Positions 17,009 through 24,797 of a stretch of 64,000 nt of DNA are shown here, piece by piece. A model generated the notes under the pieces. The model saw only the letters and a list, made by a program, of their open reading frames with translations, was not told where the DNA came from and made no database searches. This DNA comes from Rossellomorea sp036867415 (GTDB taxonomy: Bacteria; Bacillota; Bacilli; Bacillales; Bacillaceae_B). Both the position numbers and the translations under genes were made by a program. Position 1 is the stretch's first letter. Every line of letters starts with the position of its first letter. The stretch covers positions 1 to 64,000 of the forward strand of contig NZ_JBAJHU010000014.1 of NCBI RefSeq assembly GCF_036867415.1, given 5' to 3'.

Positions 17009-17323
17009 TTATTTCTTAGGAACCGTTTCACCCGCCCAGTTCATCATACCGCCTTCCATATTTACCACTTTGTATCCCTGCTCCTGCAGATAGTGGGCAA
17101 CATTTCCGCTGCGGTTGCCAGAACGGCAGATAAAGATATACTCTTTATCTTTATCGAATTCGTCAAGCGATTCTGGGATTTCCCCCATCTTGATATGACG
17201 TGCTCCGGGGATCATTCCTTCTGCTACTTCTTCATCCTCCCGCACGTCAACCAATAATAGATTCTCACCATTTTTAAGCTTCGTGTTCAGTTCATCTGTC
17301 GTGATCGTTTTGATTTCAGTCAT
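17009..17323 (-). CDS. ytwF: Rhodanese-domain sulfurtransferase YtwF
   Basis: A single rhodanese domain of 104 residues. The active-site loop is CRSGNRS with the persulfide Cys at ~66; DVREDEE (~26-32) and GGMMNWAG (~94-101) are the other family motifs. Rhodaneses transfer sulfane sulfur. In B. subtilis YtwF has been connected with sulfur delivery, but the acceptor here is unknown. Cytoplasmic, with no signal peptide. Own terminator downstream; AAAGGGTGAGGAG precedes the ATG. Confidence 0.9.
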   Translation of the reverse strand: MTEIKTITTDELNTKLKNGENLLLVDVREDEEVAEGMIPGARHIKMGEIPESLDEFDKDKEYIFICRSGNRSGNVAHYLQEQGYKVVNMEGGMMNWAGETVPKK

Positions 17324-17463
17324 TACTCCTCACCCTTTCACGGTAATCAATTTTGATTATATCAGAGGAATTCCCATTCACAAAAAAATTAAACTCACCG
17401 GGGTATACCGTGTAAAATCCTAAAAAATCAGGTGCCGATCAGTCAATCCAGTATCGATAATTC

Positions 17464-17525
17464 TGTACCTGGTACAAACACCCCGAATTTTATCAGGTAC
17501 AAAACAACCCGTTTGTGCCTGGCAC
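17464..17525. repeat. Cluster of short CTGGTAC / CCTGGCAC palindromes (site A)
   Basis: TGTACCTGGTACA (17464-17476), a diverged ATCAGGTACAAAA, and TGTGCCTGGCAC (17514-17525), plus CCCGGCACAAAATTC at ~17556. They fill much of the spacer between ytwF and leuS. The same words recur at three other intergenic sites in the window. The rest of this 309-bp spacer holds only the leuS terminator. Confidence 0.75.
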
Positions 17526-17588
17526 CGCTACCCTGAGCCTCAGCCAAGCGACAGTCATTCCCGGCACAAAATTCGTAATCCGGTCTAT

Positions 17589-17622
17589 TAAAAAAGGAAC
17601 AGACCTCAGAAAGGTCCGTTCC
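17589..17622 (-). terminator. Terminator of leuS
   Basis: GGAACAGACCT pairs with AGGTCCGTTCC (17612-17622). On the minus strand it is followed by TTTTTTAATAG. It starts about 10 bases after the leuS stop. Confidence 0.85.
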
Positions 17623-17632
17623 TACAAGTAGA

Positions 17633-20047
17633 TTAATTCGCCACGATATTCACGAGCTTGCCAGGTACGGCTATCACTTTGCGAATGGTTTTCCCTTCAA
17701 TTTGACTCTTGATGTCGTCGTTTTCCATAGCGGTTTTTTCAAGATCATCTTTGTTCATGTCGCGTGGGATCATGACTTTCGCCTTCACTTTACCGTTCAC
17801 TTGAAGAACGATTTCCACTTCGTTGTCTACAAGTTTTGATTCGTCAAATGCCGGCCACTGGACATAACTAATGGAATCTTCATGACCAAGTTTCCCCCAA
17901 AGTTCTTCGGTGATATGAGGCGCGATTGGAGCAAGGAGCTGAACGAAACCTTCCACGTATGCTTTCGGAAGTGTTTCTGCTTTATAAGCTTCATTGATGA
18001 AGACCATAAGCTGGGATATGCCTGTATTGAAGCGAAGACCTTCAAAGTCTTCTGTCACTTTTTTGACTGTCTGGTTATAAATTTTATCAAGCTTGCTGTT
18101 CTGAGAATCCGTTACTTTGCTTGAAATGGTTCCATCTTCTTCAACAAGAAGGCGCCAGACGCGGTCCAGGAAGCGTCGCGCCCCGTCAAGTCCGTTCGTG
18201 CTCCAGGCAACGGATGCTTCAAGCGGCCCCATGAACATCTCATACATGCGAAGCGTATCCGCTCCGTGTGACTCAACGATTTCATCCGGATTTACAACAT
18301 TTCCTTTTGATTTACTCATCTTTTCATTATTTTCACCCAGGATCATTCCTTGGTTGAAAAGCTTTTGGAATGGTTCTTTCGTTGGAACTACCCCGATATC
18401 ATAAAGGAATTTGTGCCAGAACCGGGCGTACAGGAGGTGAAGTACCGCGTGCTCTGCTCCACCGATATACATATCGACCGGAAGCCAGTCATCCATCTTC
18501 TTCGCATCGACAAGTGCTTCCTCGTTATGAGGATCGATATAGCGAAGGTAATACCAGCAGCTTCCCGCCCATTGCGGCATCGTGTTTGTTTCACGACGTC
18601 CCTTCCTGCCTGTTTCAGGGTCTTCTACGTTTACCCAGTCGCTGATGTTGGCAAGTGGAGATTCACCTGTACCAGACGGTTTGATTTCCGTTGTTTTCGG
18701 AAGAACAAGCGGAAGGTCGCTTTCAGGAACCCCTGATGTTGTACCGTCTTCCCAATGAATGACCGGAATCGGCTCACCCCAGTAGCGCTGACGGCTGAAC
18801 AGCCAGTCGCGAAGGCGGTATGTGACTTTTTTCGTACCGATTTCTTTTTCTTCAAGCCAGGCGATCGCTTTTGTAATTGCCTCTTCTTTACCAAGTCCAT
18901 TCAGGAAATCAGAGTTAACGTGCTCACCGTCACCAGTGTATGCTTCTTTTTCAACTTCTCCTCCGGCAACCACTTCAACGATTGGAAGTTCGAATTGTTT
19001 AGCAAATTCATAGTCTCTTTCGTCATGTGCAGGTACAGCCATGATGGCTCCTGAACCGTAGCTTACCAGCACGTAATCAGCAATCCAGATCGGCATTTTG
19101 CTGCCGTTTGCCGGGTTGATAGCGTAAGCCCCTGTGAACACACCTGTTTTCTCTTTTGCAAGATCGGTACGTTCAAGGTCACTTTTCGTCTTCACTTTAT
19201 CAAGGTACGCCTCTACTTTTTCTTTCTGCTCCGTTGTTGTAATTGTTTCAACAAGGTGATGTTCCGGAGCAAGAACGGCATAGGTTGCACCGAAAATCGT
19301 GTCAGGACGAGTCGTGAACACATCGAATGACGCGTCATGTCCGTCAATGTTGAAGACGACTTCTGCTCCTTCAGAACGGCCGATCCAGTTACGCTGCATA
19401 TCCTTGATGCTCTCCGGCCAATCAACATCTTCCAGATCGTCAAGAAGACGATCGGCATATGCGGTAATCTTCAGTATCCACTGCTTCATCGGGCGGCGTT
19501 CAACCGGGTGGCCCCCGCGTTCGCTCTTCCCGTCGATGACCTCTTCATTGGCAAGTACCGTTCCAAGTGCCGGACACCAGTTCACCGCTACTTCATCCAC
19601 GTAAGCTAAGCCTTTTTCATAAAGCTTAAGGAAGATCCACTGCGTCCATTTGTAGTAGCCAGGATCCGTTGTGTTCACTTCGCGGTCCCAGTCATAAGAA
19701 AAACCAAGCGCCTTGATCTGACGGCGGAAGTTATCGATGTTCTGTTTTGTGAATTCGGCAGGGTCGTTACCTGTATCCAGTGCATACTGCTCGGCAGGAA
19801 GACCGAATGCATCCCACCCCATCGGATGAAGGACATTATAGCCCTGCATGCGTTTCATTCTGGAAAGGATATCGGTTGCCGTGTATCCTTCCGGGTGACC
19901 GACGTGAAGTCCGGCGCCTGATGGATACGGGAACATATCCAGCGCATAGAAATTCTTTTTTGACTCGTCTTCCGTCGTTTTAAACGTTTTGTTTTCTTCC
20001 CAATACTTTTGCCATTTCGTCTCAACACTTTTATGATCAAAACTCAT
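17633..20047 (-). CDS. leuS: Leucyl-tRNA synthetase
   Basis: A class Ia aminoacyl-tRNA synthetase of 804 residues that charges tRNA-Leu. The HIGH motif appears as HVGH (~48-51) after MFPYPSGAGL; the CP1 editing domain follows (~220-420, with TRPDTIFGATY); KMSKSKGN is at ~576-583 and the C-terminal anticodon-binding region ends in QVNGKVKAKV. Full length. It is controlled by the leucine T-box leader immediately upstream. AAAGGAGGATCTCAAT precedes the ATG. Confidence 0.97.
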   Translation of the reverse strand: MSFDHKSVETKWQKYWEENKTFKTTEDESKKNFYALDMFPYPSGAGLHVGHPEGYTATDILSRMKRMQGYNVLHPMGWDAFGLPAEQYALDTGNDPAEFTKQNIDNFRRQIKALGFSYDWDREVNTTDPGYYKWTQWIFLKLYEKGLAYVDEVAVNWCPALGTVLANEEVIDGKSERGGHPVERRPMKQWILKITAYADRLLDDLEDVDWPESIKDMQRNWIGRSEGAEVVFNIDGHDASFDVFTTRPDTIFGATYAVLAPEHHLVETITTTEQKEKVEAYLDKVKTKSDLERTDLAKEKTGVFTGAYAINPANGSKMPIWIADYVLVSYGSGAIMAVPAHDERDYEFAKQFELPIVEVVAGGEVEKEAYTGDGEHVNSDFLNGLGKEEAITKAIAWLEEKEIGTKKVTYRLRDWLFSRQRYWGEPIPVIHWEDGTTSGVPESDLPLVLPKTTEIKPSGTGESPLANISDWVNVEDPETGRKGRRETNTMPQWAGSCWYYLRYIDPHNEEALVDAKKMDDWLPVDMYIGGAEHAVLHLLYARFWHKFLYDIGVVPTKEPFQKLFNQGMILGENNEKMSKSKGNVVNPDEIVESHGADTLRMYEMFMGPLEASVAWSTNGLDGARRFLDRVWRLLVEEDGTISSKVTDSQNSKLDKIYNQTVKKVTEDFEGLRFNTGISQLMVFINEAYKAETLPKAYVEGFVQLLAPIAPHITEELWGKLGHEDSISYVQWPAFDESKLVDNEVEIVLQVNGKVKAKVMIPRDMNKDDLEKTAMENDDIKSQIEGKTIRKVIAVPGKLVNIVAN

Positions 20048-20109
20048 ATTGAGATCCTCCTTTAACTTAATGGTAGAAAAGGTACCGTTACAGACGCTTT
20101 TCTTTTTTA

Positions 20110-20356
20110 AAAAATAAAAAAACTCTCATCCCAAATAAATATTTGGGACGAGAGTTGTGTTTACATACTCCCGCGGTACCACCCACATTAGTGTACGCGC
20201 ACTCAGCTTCATTCATCCTTAACGCGGAAAACGGCAAGTCTTACTGTGATGTTCACACTTGCAACTCAGCAGGCGAGTTCATGATGATTCCGGTTGACTT
20301 TCACCGTCCGTCAACTCTCTAAGACAGAATACATTCACTACTACTCCCGATCAACG
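20110..20356 (-). promoter_or_regulatory. Leucine T-box leader of leuS
   Basis: On the minus strand the leader carries the T-box core GGGTGGTACCGCGG (complement of 20171-20184). It then has a terminator hairpin AACTCTCATCCCAAA/TTTGGGACGAGAGTT (20131-20155 region) with a T-run. Stem I begins near GGGAGTAGTAG (~20341). The likely specifier triplet is CTC (complement of 20275-20277, inside GAACTCGCC), a leucine codon, consistent with the downstream gene. Uncharged tRNA-Leu is expected to stabilise the antiterminator and allow leuS transcription. Confidence 0.93.
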
Positions 20357-20362
20357 TCTACA

Positions 20363-20368
20363 ATTATA
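20363..20368 (-). promoter_or_regulatory. -10 element of the leuS T-box promoter
   Basis: TATAAT on the minus strand lies about seven bases before the expected leader start. The -35 region 16-17 bases upstream is a weak TAGTGA/ATAGTG. Position relative to the T-box supports the call. Confidence 0.55.
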
Positions 20369-20369
20369 G

Positions 20370-20836
20370 AATCTTTATATGTATTCACTATTTTAGGAGA
20401 AAATATTCAGAAGCGCAAGCCTAATGTTGGGGAAATTGGTGAAATAAAGCCCGTTTTTCCGGAGCCAGCGGTATGGTGATGGGATATTTGCTTGTACGTC
20501 GGTAAAAAGAAGGTTGAAATCATGTCGAAATCCTGATCTATGGGAATAATCTTTCCATTCAGCAAGTTATTCTTGCTGTAATGGCCATTAATCTTGTCAC
20601 TTTTGATCCATAATTTGGCGAGAAAACCCACTGATTTTACCAAAATCAACATTAATTTTGCTGTTTAACAATTCATTCCATATCATTCATACAGACCCGT
20701 AAACACTTTATTCAAATACAAAAGAATGAACTCTTTTTTCAGTCAGAATTCCCCTCTTCCACTAGTGCACTCTTCTCCCCAGTCCGAATCCCCACACAAA
20801 ATTCTAATCCTCAAGGCTGAGCCTCCAAGCAGAAAA
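20370..20836. other. 470-bp spacer with degenerate ~21-nt periodicity
   Basis: No ORF with a ribosome-binding site. On the minus strand, 20530-20660 reads as successive ~21-nt phrases, each with an AATTAAT/GATTAAT/AATTATG-like core (GCAAAATTAATG, GCCAAATTATGG, GACAAGATTAATGG, GAAAGATTATTCC). This resembles a decayed relative of the 20-bp array at 1207. The remainder shows nothing. Confidence 0.35.
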
Positions 20837-20866
20837 AAGAAATGACCCTTCACAAAAAGGCCATTC
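20837..20866 (-). terminator. Probable terminator of the hydroxybutyrate operon
   Basis: On the minus strand AATGGCC and GGGTCATT form a short stem with one mismatch, followed by TTTCTTTTTTC. It lies just after the dehydrogenase stop. Confidence 0.55.
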
Positions 20867-20877
20867 CTCTTCAATCA

Positions 20878-21654
20878 CTATTGAACTGTATATCCTCCAT
20901 CCAGCACCACTGCCTGGCCGGTGATGCCTTTTGCTGCGTCACTGCACAGAAACATTGTGTAGTCAGCGATTTCTTTGACTTCCAGAAGCCTCTGTTGCGG
21001 AACGAGCGGGTAGATGACTTCTTCCAACACTTTCTCGAGAGGTACATTACGTGTTTCGGCCAGATCGCCCAGCTGATTCTGCACCAGCGGGGTATCGACA
21101 TATCCCGGGCAGACAGCATTTACGGTGACACCATGCGCAGCCGCTTCAAGAGCTGCCACCTTCGTGAGACCGATCACACCATGTTTTGCAGAGTTATATG
21201 CAGCCTTGCCTGCAAAACCTACTAATCCATTAATCGATGCCATATTGATGATCCGTCCGAATCCCTGCTCTTTCATGATGGGCAAAGCATGTTTAATCGC
21301 GACGAATGGAGCGGTAAGCATGACTTTTAGTAATAACTCAAATTTCTCGGTCGGGAAATCTTCTATCGGCGAAACGTGCTGAAGACCTGCATTATTGATC
21401 AGGACATCCAGTCTTCCATAGTGATTCACCGCAGTGGCGATCGCTTCTTTCAAGTCCTTTTCCGAGGTCACATCACAGCGGATGCCGAGTGCTTCATAGC
21501 CTTGTTTTTTTAAAGAGAGTGCAGCATCCCCTACACCATCTTCTTTCAAATCTGTCAGTACAACTTTTGCACCGCTCTCAGCAAATTCTTTCCCAATTTC
21601 ATAACCGATTCCCTGTGCTGCTCCAGTGACAAATACAACTTTATTTTCCACCAT
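20878..21654 (-). CDS. 3-hydroxybutyrate dehydrogenase (SDR family)
   Basis: A short-chain dehydrogenase of 258 residues with the NAD-binding TGAAQGIG (~10-17), NNAG (~87-90), catalytic Ser ~140, Tyr ~153 and Lys ~157 (YNSAKHG), and a C-terminal GGYTVQ. Overall sequence, especially NAVCPGYVDTPLVQNQ and the insert before PQQRLLEVKEIA, fits D-beta-hydroxybutyrate dehydrogenase (hydroxybutyrate to acetoacetate with NAD). It follows a GntP-type permease by 15 bp and lies downstream of a sigma-54 promoter. That context supports growth on 3-hydroxybutyrate. Cytoplasmic. Alternative: another SDR of similar chain length. Confidence 0.85.
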   Translation of the reverse strand: MVENKVVFVTGAAQGIGYEIGKEFAESGAKVVLTDLKEDGVGDAALSLKKQGYEALGIRCDVTSEKDLKEAIATAVNHYGRLDVLINNAGLQHVSPIEDFPTEKFELLLKVMLTAPFVAIKHALPIMKEQGFGRIINMASINGLVGFAGKAAYNSAKHGVIGLTKVAALEAAAHGVTVNAVCPGYVDTPLVQNQLGDLAETRNVPLEKVLEEVIYPLVPQQRLLEVKEIADYTMFLCSDAAKGITGQAVVLDGGYTVQ

Positions 21655-21669
21655 GATGAAACTCCTTTC

Positions 21670-22992
21670 CTAAATGCCTAATCCTAAGCTGAATAAGATG
21701 ATGGCTATGGCGAGCCCGAGCAATGGCACGATGACCGTAACTGCTCCGACAGCTCCATATGCTTCTCCGTGTGACTCATTACAAATCGAGCGGATGGTGG
21801 TCACCACGTAGCCATTATGAGGCAGTGAATCCAGTGCACCGGAAGAAATCGCAACAACCCTGTGCAGCGCTTCCGGATTCACTCCCATATCCATATAATG
21901 CGGAGCGATCAGCGGAAGTGCGATTGCCTGGCCACCCGATGCAGATCCTGTCATACCGGCAATGACGCTGACCGCGATTGCGCCTCCGATAAGCGGTGAA
22001 CCGGGAATGCTGGTCATTACATTGACAGCGGTTTCAAATGCAGGAACGGCTTTTGCCACTCCTCCAAAGCCCACTACAGCGGCTGTGTTACCGATCGCGA
22101 TCAGCGCTCCGATTGTTCCTTCTGAAACAGCCGGCCAGAAGCCTTTGAAGAACTTTCTATTCAATACATACGTGGAGATGACCCCGCCAAGCAAGGCAAT
22201 GATCAAGGCTGACTGTTTCATCGAATCGTGGAAAATGAATGAAAGAATCAATACTATCAGAAGCGGGATCAATCCCATCAACGGATTCGGCAGCGGACGG
22301 CCTTCGTCGATTACCGGATCTTCTTCGCGGGATTGGAATCTTTCCCCTTTACCTATCGCCTTCTTGATCATACGCTTTAACCACCAATATCCGAAGACCG
22401 CCATGAAGACGGCTACAATCAAGCTGACTTCCCAGCCTGCATATGGGGTCGTCCCCAGGTATTCGATCGGGATCCAGTTTTGGATCTCCGGTGAGCCTGC
22501 TGATGTCATGGTGAATGTAACAGACCCGAGTGCCAGCGCTGCCGGAATGAATCGGCGCGGCAAGTCTGCCTGTTTAAATAAACTCAAGGCCATTGGATAA
22601 ACGGAAAACGCCACAACGAAAAGGCTTACTCCCCCGTATGTCAGTACCGCACATGCCGCGACGATGGCCAAAACGGCATATTTCATCCCCAGTTTATCAA
22701 CGACGAAACGCGATACACTGTCCGCCGCTCCGCTGTCTTCCATCACCTTCCCGAATATTGCACCAAGTAAGAACATTAAATACCAGGCAGCGACAAAGCT
22801 CGTGAAGCCGGACATATAGTTCGTGACGAGATCCGCCTGCCCTTCAGATGCAAGCTGTGGAAACAGCGGCATGCCGCTCAATACGGCAACAAACAATGCG
22901 GAGATAGGTCCGACAATCAGAATGTTCATCCCGCGCATTGTTAAAAAGATTAATAATATAAGTCCACCAATGAGACCAATCATACTTAACAA
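21670..22992 (-). CDS. GntP-family permease, probable 3-hydroxybutyrate transporter
   Basis: A polytopic membrane protein of 440 residues with about 12-13 hydrophobic segments, in the gluconate:H+ symporter (GntP) family. Conserved-looking loops include GGVSLFVVAFSVYPMA and MTGSASGGQAIALPL, plus the C-terminal SGALDSLPHNGYVVT. GntP members move gluconate, other sugar acids or hydroxy acids. The adjacent dehydrogenase points to 3-hydroxybutyrate. It starts at TTG, with GGGGG eight bases upstream; an ATG nine bases later is too far from the ribosome-binding site. First gene of the operon driven by the sigma-54 promoter at 23103. Confidence 0.85.
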   Translation of the reverse strand: MLSMIGLIGGLILLIFLTMRGMNILIVGPISALFVAVLSGMPLFPQLASEGQADLVTNYMSGFTSFVAAWYLMFLLGAIFGKVMEDSGAADSVSRFVVDKLGMKYAVLAIVAACAVLTYGGVSLFVVAFSVYPMALSLFKQADLPRRFIPAALALGSVTFTMTSAGSPEIQNWIPIEYLGTTPYAGWEVSLIVAVFMAVFGYWWLKRMIKKAIGKGERFQSREEDPVIDEGRPLPNPLMGLIPLLIVLILSFIFHDSMKQSALIIALLGGVISTYVLNRKFFKGFWPAVSEGTIGALIAIGNTAAVVGFGGVAKAVPAFETAVNVMTSIPGSPLIGGAIAVSVIAGMTGSASGGQAIALPLIAPHYMDMGVNPEALHRVVAISSGALDSLPHNGYVVTTIRSICNESHGEAYGAVGAVTVIVPLLGLAIAIILFSLGLGI

Positions 22993-23036
22993 TTTGTTTT
23001 CCCCCTTTTATCAACGATGTTTCTCTCATACCCATT

Positions 23037-23052
23037 TTGGAATCGTTTACAT
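23037..23052 (-). promoter_or_regulatory. cre site in the 5' leader of the permease gene
   Basis: The minus strand reads ATGTAAACGATTCCAA, which fits the CcpA operator consensus WTGNAANCGNWWNCAW at every fixed position. It lies between the predicted sigma-54 start point and the permease start codon, where CcpA bound to DNA could block elongation. This suggests glucose repression of hydroxybutyrate use. Binding is inferred from sequence only. Confidence 0.65.
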
Positions 23053-23102
23053 TTCTGTTCACTCTGTCTCCTTTCTGAAACGATTCATTCACATTCTACT
23101 CT

Positions 23103-23119
23103 TGCAATAATTGTGCCAA
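23103..23119 (-). promoter_or_regulatory. Sigma-54 (-24/-12) promoter
   Basis: The minus strand reads TTGGCACAATTATTGCA, an exact TGGCAC-N5-TTGCA as required by SigL/RpoN. The predicted start is near 23092, about 100 bases before the permease start codon. The divergent-side neighbour encodes a sigma-54 activator, so the assignment is well supported by context. Confidence 0.9.
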
Positions 23120-23156
23120 CTTTCAGAATTGGTGAAATCAGCTTTCTATAAATATT

Positions 23157-23178
23157 TTTGTCCGGATATCCGGACAAA
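23157..23178. promoter_or_regulatory. 22-bp perfect palindrome, likely activator binding site
   Basis: TTTGTCCGGAT is followed directly by its exact reverse complement. The centre lies about 75 bp upstream of the predicted sigma-54 start, the usual place for an enhancer-binding protein. It is most likely the target of the PAS/AAA+ regulator encoded next door. Confidence 0.75.
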
Positions 23179-23218
23179 CGGAATATTCATTCACAAGATG
23201 TACACACTTACAGGCAAA

Positions 23219-23248
23219 AAAATAAACAGTCCGGAAAACCGGACTGTT
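23219..23248 (-). terminator. Terminator of the sigma-54 activator gene
   Basis: AACAGTCCGG (23225-23234) pairs with CCGGACTGTT (23239-23248), followed on the minus strand by TTTATTTTTTTG. The stem shares the GTCCGG/CCGGAC half-sites of the nearby palindrome at 23157. Confidence 0.9.
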
Positions 23249-23254
23249 TTCCGA

Positions 23255-24628
23255 TTATCTGGACTGTTCCAGAAGATCATATTTTTTTAATTTTTCATAC
23301 ATCGTCGACTTGCTGATACCAAGCGCCGATGCCATCTTCCTCTTATCTTCTTGAAACTTTTTCATGCTCTGTTCCAACACTTTCTTCTCGGTATCTTCGA
23401 TGATTTCTTTCAATGTATTTGATTCTACATTGTAAAGATTGCCGGACTTCATGTATTGAGGTAAGGAACTCAGTGAAATCTGATGTTCATTTGATAGGTA
23501 GGTGGAGGCATTGATCACATTTTCAAGCTCCCTTAAATTTCCCGGCCAGCTGTAAGAAGTAAAGATATCCAAGACTTCCTGCTGAAATCCCTGTATCCTT
23601 TTTCCGGATGATTTCATGGATTTTGCCAGGAAGAAATCCGCCAGCACCTTGATATCGTCTTTCCTTTCACGCAGCGGCGGGATGACGAAGGGAACGACAT
23701 TGATCCTGTAATAGAGATCACTCCTGAATCTTTTTTCCTCCATCATTTTTTCAAGGGGACGGTTGGTGGCTGCAATGATCCTGACGTTCACATGGTGCAC
23801 ACGCGAAGCGCCGACCGCTTCCACTTCGCCTTCCTGCAGGACCCTGAGGAGTTTTGCCTGCATATTCAAGGGCATATCCCCGATTTCATCGAGAAACAAT
23901 GTCCCTTTATGCGCAAGCTGGAATTTTCCTTTTTTTCCTCCCTTTTTCGCGCCTGTAAAGGCTCCTTCTTCATATCCGAATAATTCCGACTCTAGCAGTT
24001 GTTCAGGAATGGCAGCACAATTCACTTTAATAAAAGGCTGTCCGCTCCTTTCACTGAGCTGATGAATGCTATGCGCAAATAATTCCTTACCTGTACCGCT
24101 TTCCCCTCTGATGAGGATCGAGATATCACTCGGGGCGATCATTTGGGCTTTACCCTTTAGTTCCTGGATCAATTCTGATGTACCAATAATGTCATTCAGA
24201 TTGTACTTGACCCCTGTATTGATATCCTGGATATAGCTTTGAATCTTCGACATCATGTTCTTCACGTGGGAACTCATCTGCATCCATTCACTGGTATCCC
24301 GGAAGATTACACTGCCGAATGCACCAATCACTTCTCCGTCCACAACGATCGGTATACGATTTGCAATCATATAATTTCCTTTTATATACTGCAGATCCGC
24401 CACTTCTTCGTTCCCGCTGTCCACGACTTTGTGCATCCTTGTATTCTCTATAACATTCGTCACGTGCGTTCCGATCGCTTTGTCCCGGTCGACTTCAAGA
24501 AACTTGCAATAATTTTCATTGATGTAGATGATCCTGCCGTCGTTGTCGACCACAACCAGCCATTCAAAGGCATTTTCCAGAATGATTTCAATCATCTCAG
24601 CAGAAACTTTCTTCAACAGACTACTCAT
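23255..24628 (-). CDS. PAS-domain sigma-54-dependent transcriptional activator
   Basis: An enhancer-binding protein of 457 residues. An N-terminal PAS sensor (~12-115, with FEWLVVVDNDGRIIYINENYC split around a typical PAS core) is followed by the AAA+ domain: Walker A GESGTGKE (~175-182), the sigma-54 contact loop GAFTGA (~222-227) and Walker B LFLDEIGD (~244-251). A C-terminal Fis-type helix-turn-helix (RKMASALGISKSTMYEKLKKY) completes it. It should bind the palindrome upstream of the permease operon and activate it in response to a small ligand. In B. subtilis relatives of this layout (BkdR, AcoR, RocR types) control catabolic operons. ATG start with AGGGGATTTTAG upstream. Confidence 0.9.
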   Translation of the reverse strand: MSSLLKKVSAEMIEIILENAFEWLVVVDNDGRIIYINENYCKFLEVDRDKAIGTHVTNVIENTRMHKVVDSGNEEVADLQYIKGNYMIANRIPIVVDGEVIGAFGSVIFRDTSEWMQMSSHVKNMMSKIQSYIQDINTGVKYNLNDIIGTSELIQELKGKAQMIAPSDISILIRGESGTGKELFAHSIHQLSERSGQPFIKVNCAAIPEQLLESELFGYEEGAFTGAKKGGKKGKFQLAHKGTLFLDEIGDMPLNMQAKLLRVLQEGEVEAVGASRVHHVNVRIIAATNRPLEKMMEEKRFRSDLYYRINVVPFVIPPLRERKDDIKVLADFFLAKSMKSSGKRIQGFQQEVLDIFTSYSWPGNLRELENVINASTYLSNEHQISLSSLPQYMKSGNLYNVESNTLKEIIEDTEKKVLEQSMKKFQEDKRKMASALGISKSTMYEKLKKYDLLEQSR

Positions 24629-24741
24629 CTAAAATCCCCTACCCTCGCAAAACCTCGTTTTAACAATATTCTCACTATTATAGTAGCATATCACTTCAAG
24701 AAAAACAGAGGATTCCGTAATATTAAAAACGGCTGGAACGG

Positions 24742-24767
24742 GTTTAGCAAATGCTCTTTGCGGGAAC
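24742..24767 (+). promoter_or_regulatory. Putative sigma-B promoter of the cupin gene
   Basis: GTTTAG, 14 bases, then GGGAAC. This fits the general-stress consensus GTTTAA-N12-15-GGGWAW with one deviation in each box. It ends 30 bp before the cupin start codon, at a sensible distance. Confidence 0.6.
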
Positions 24768-24797
24768 TTTTTATATAAAATATAAGGAGGAGTCCCC

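Noticed and set aside
18350..18900. Long open frames on the strand opposite leuS
   Set aside because: leuS is intact from start to stop with all synthetase motifs. The opposite frames are codon-bias shadows.
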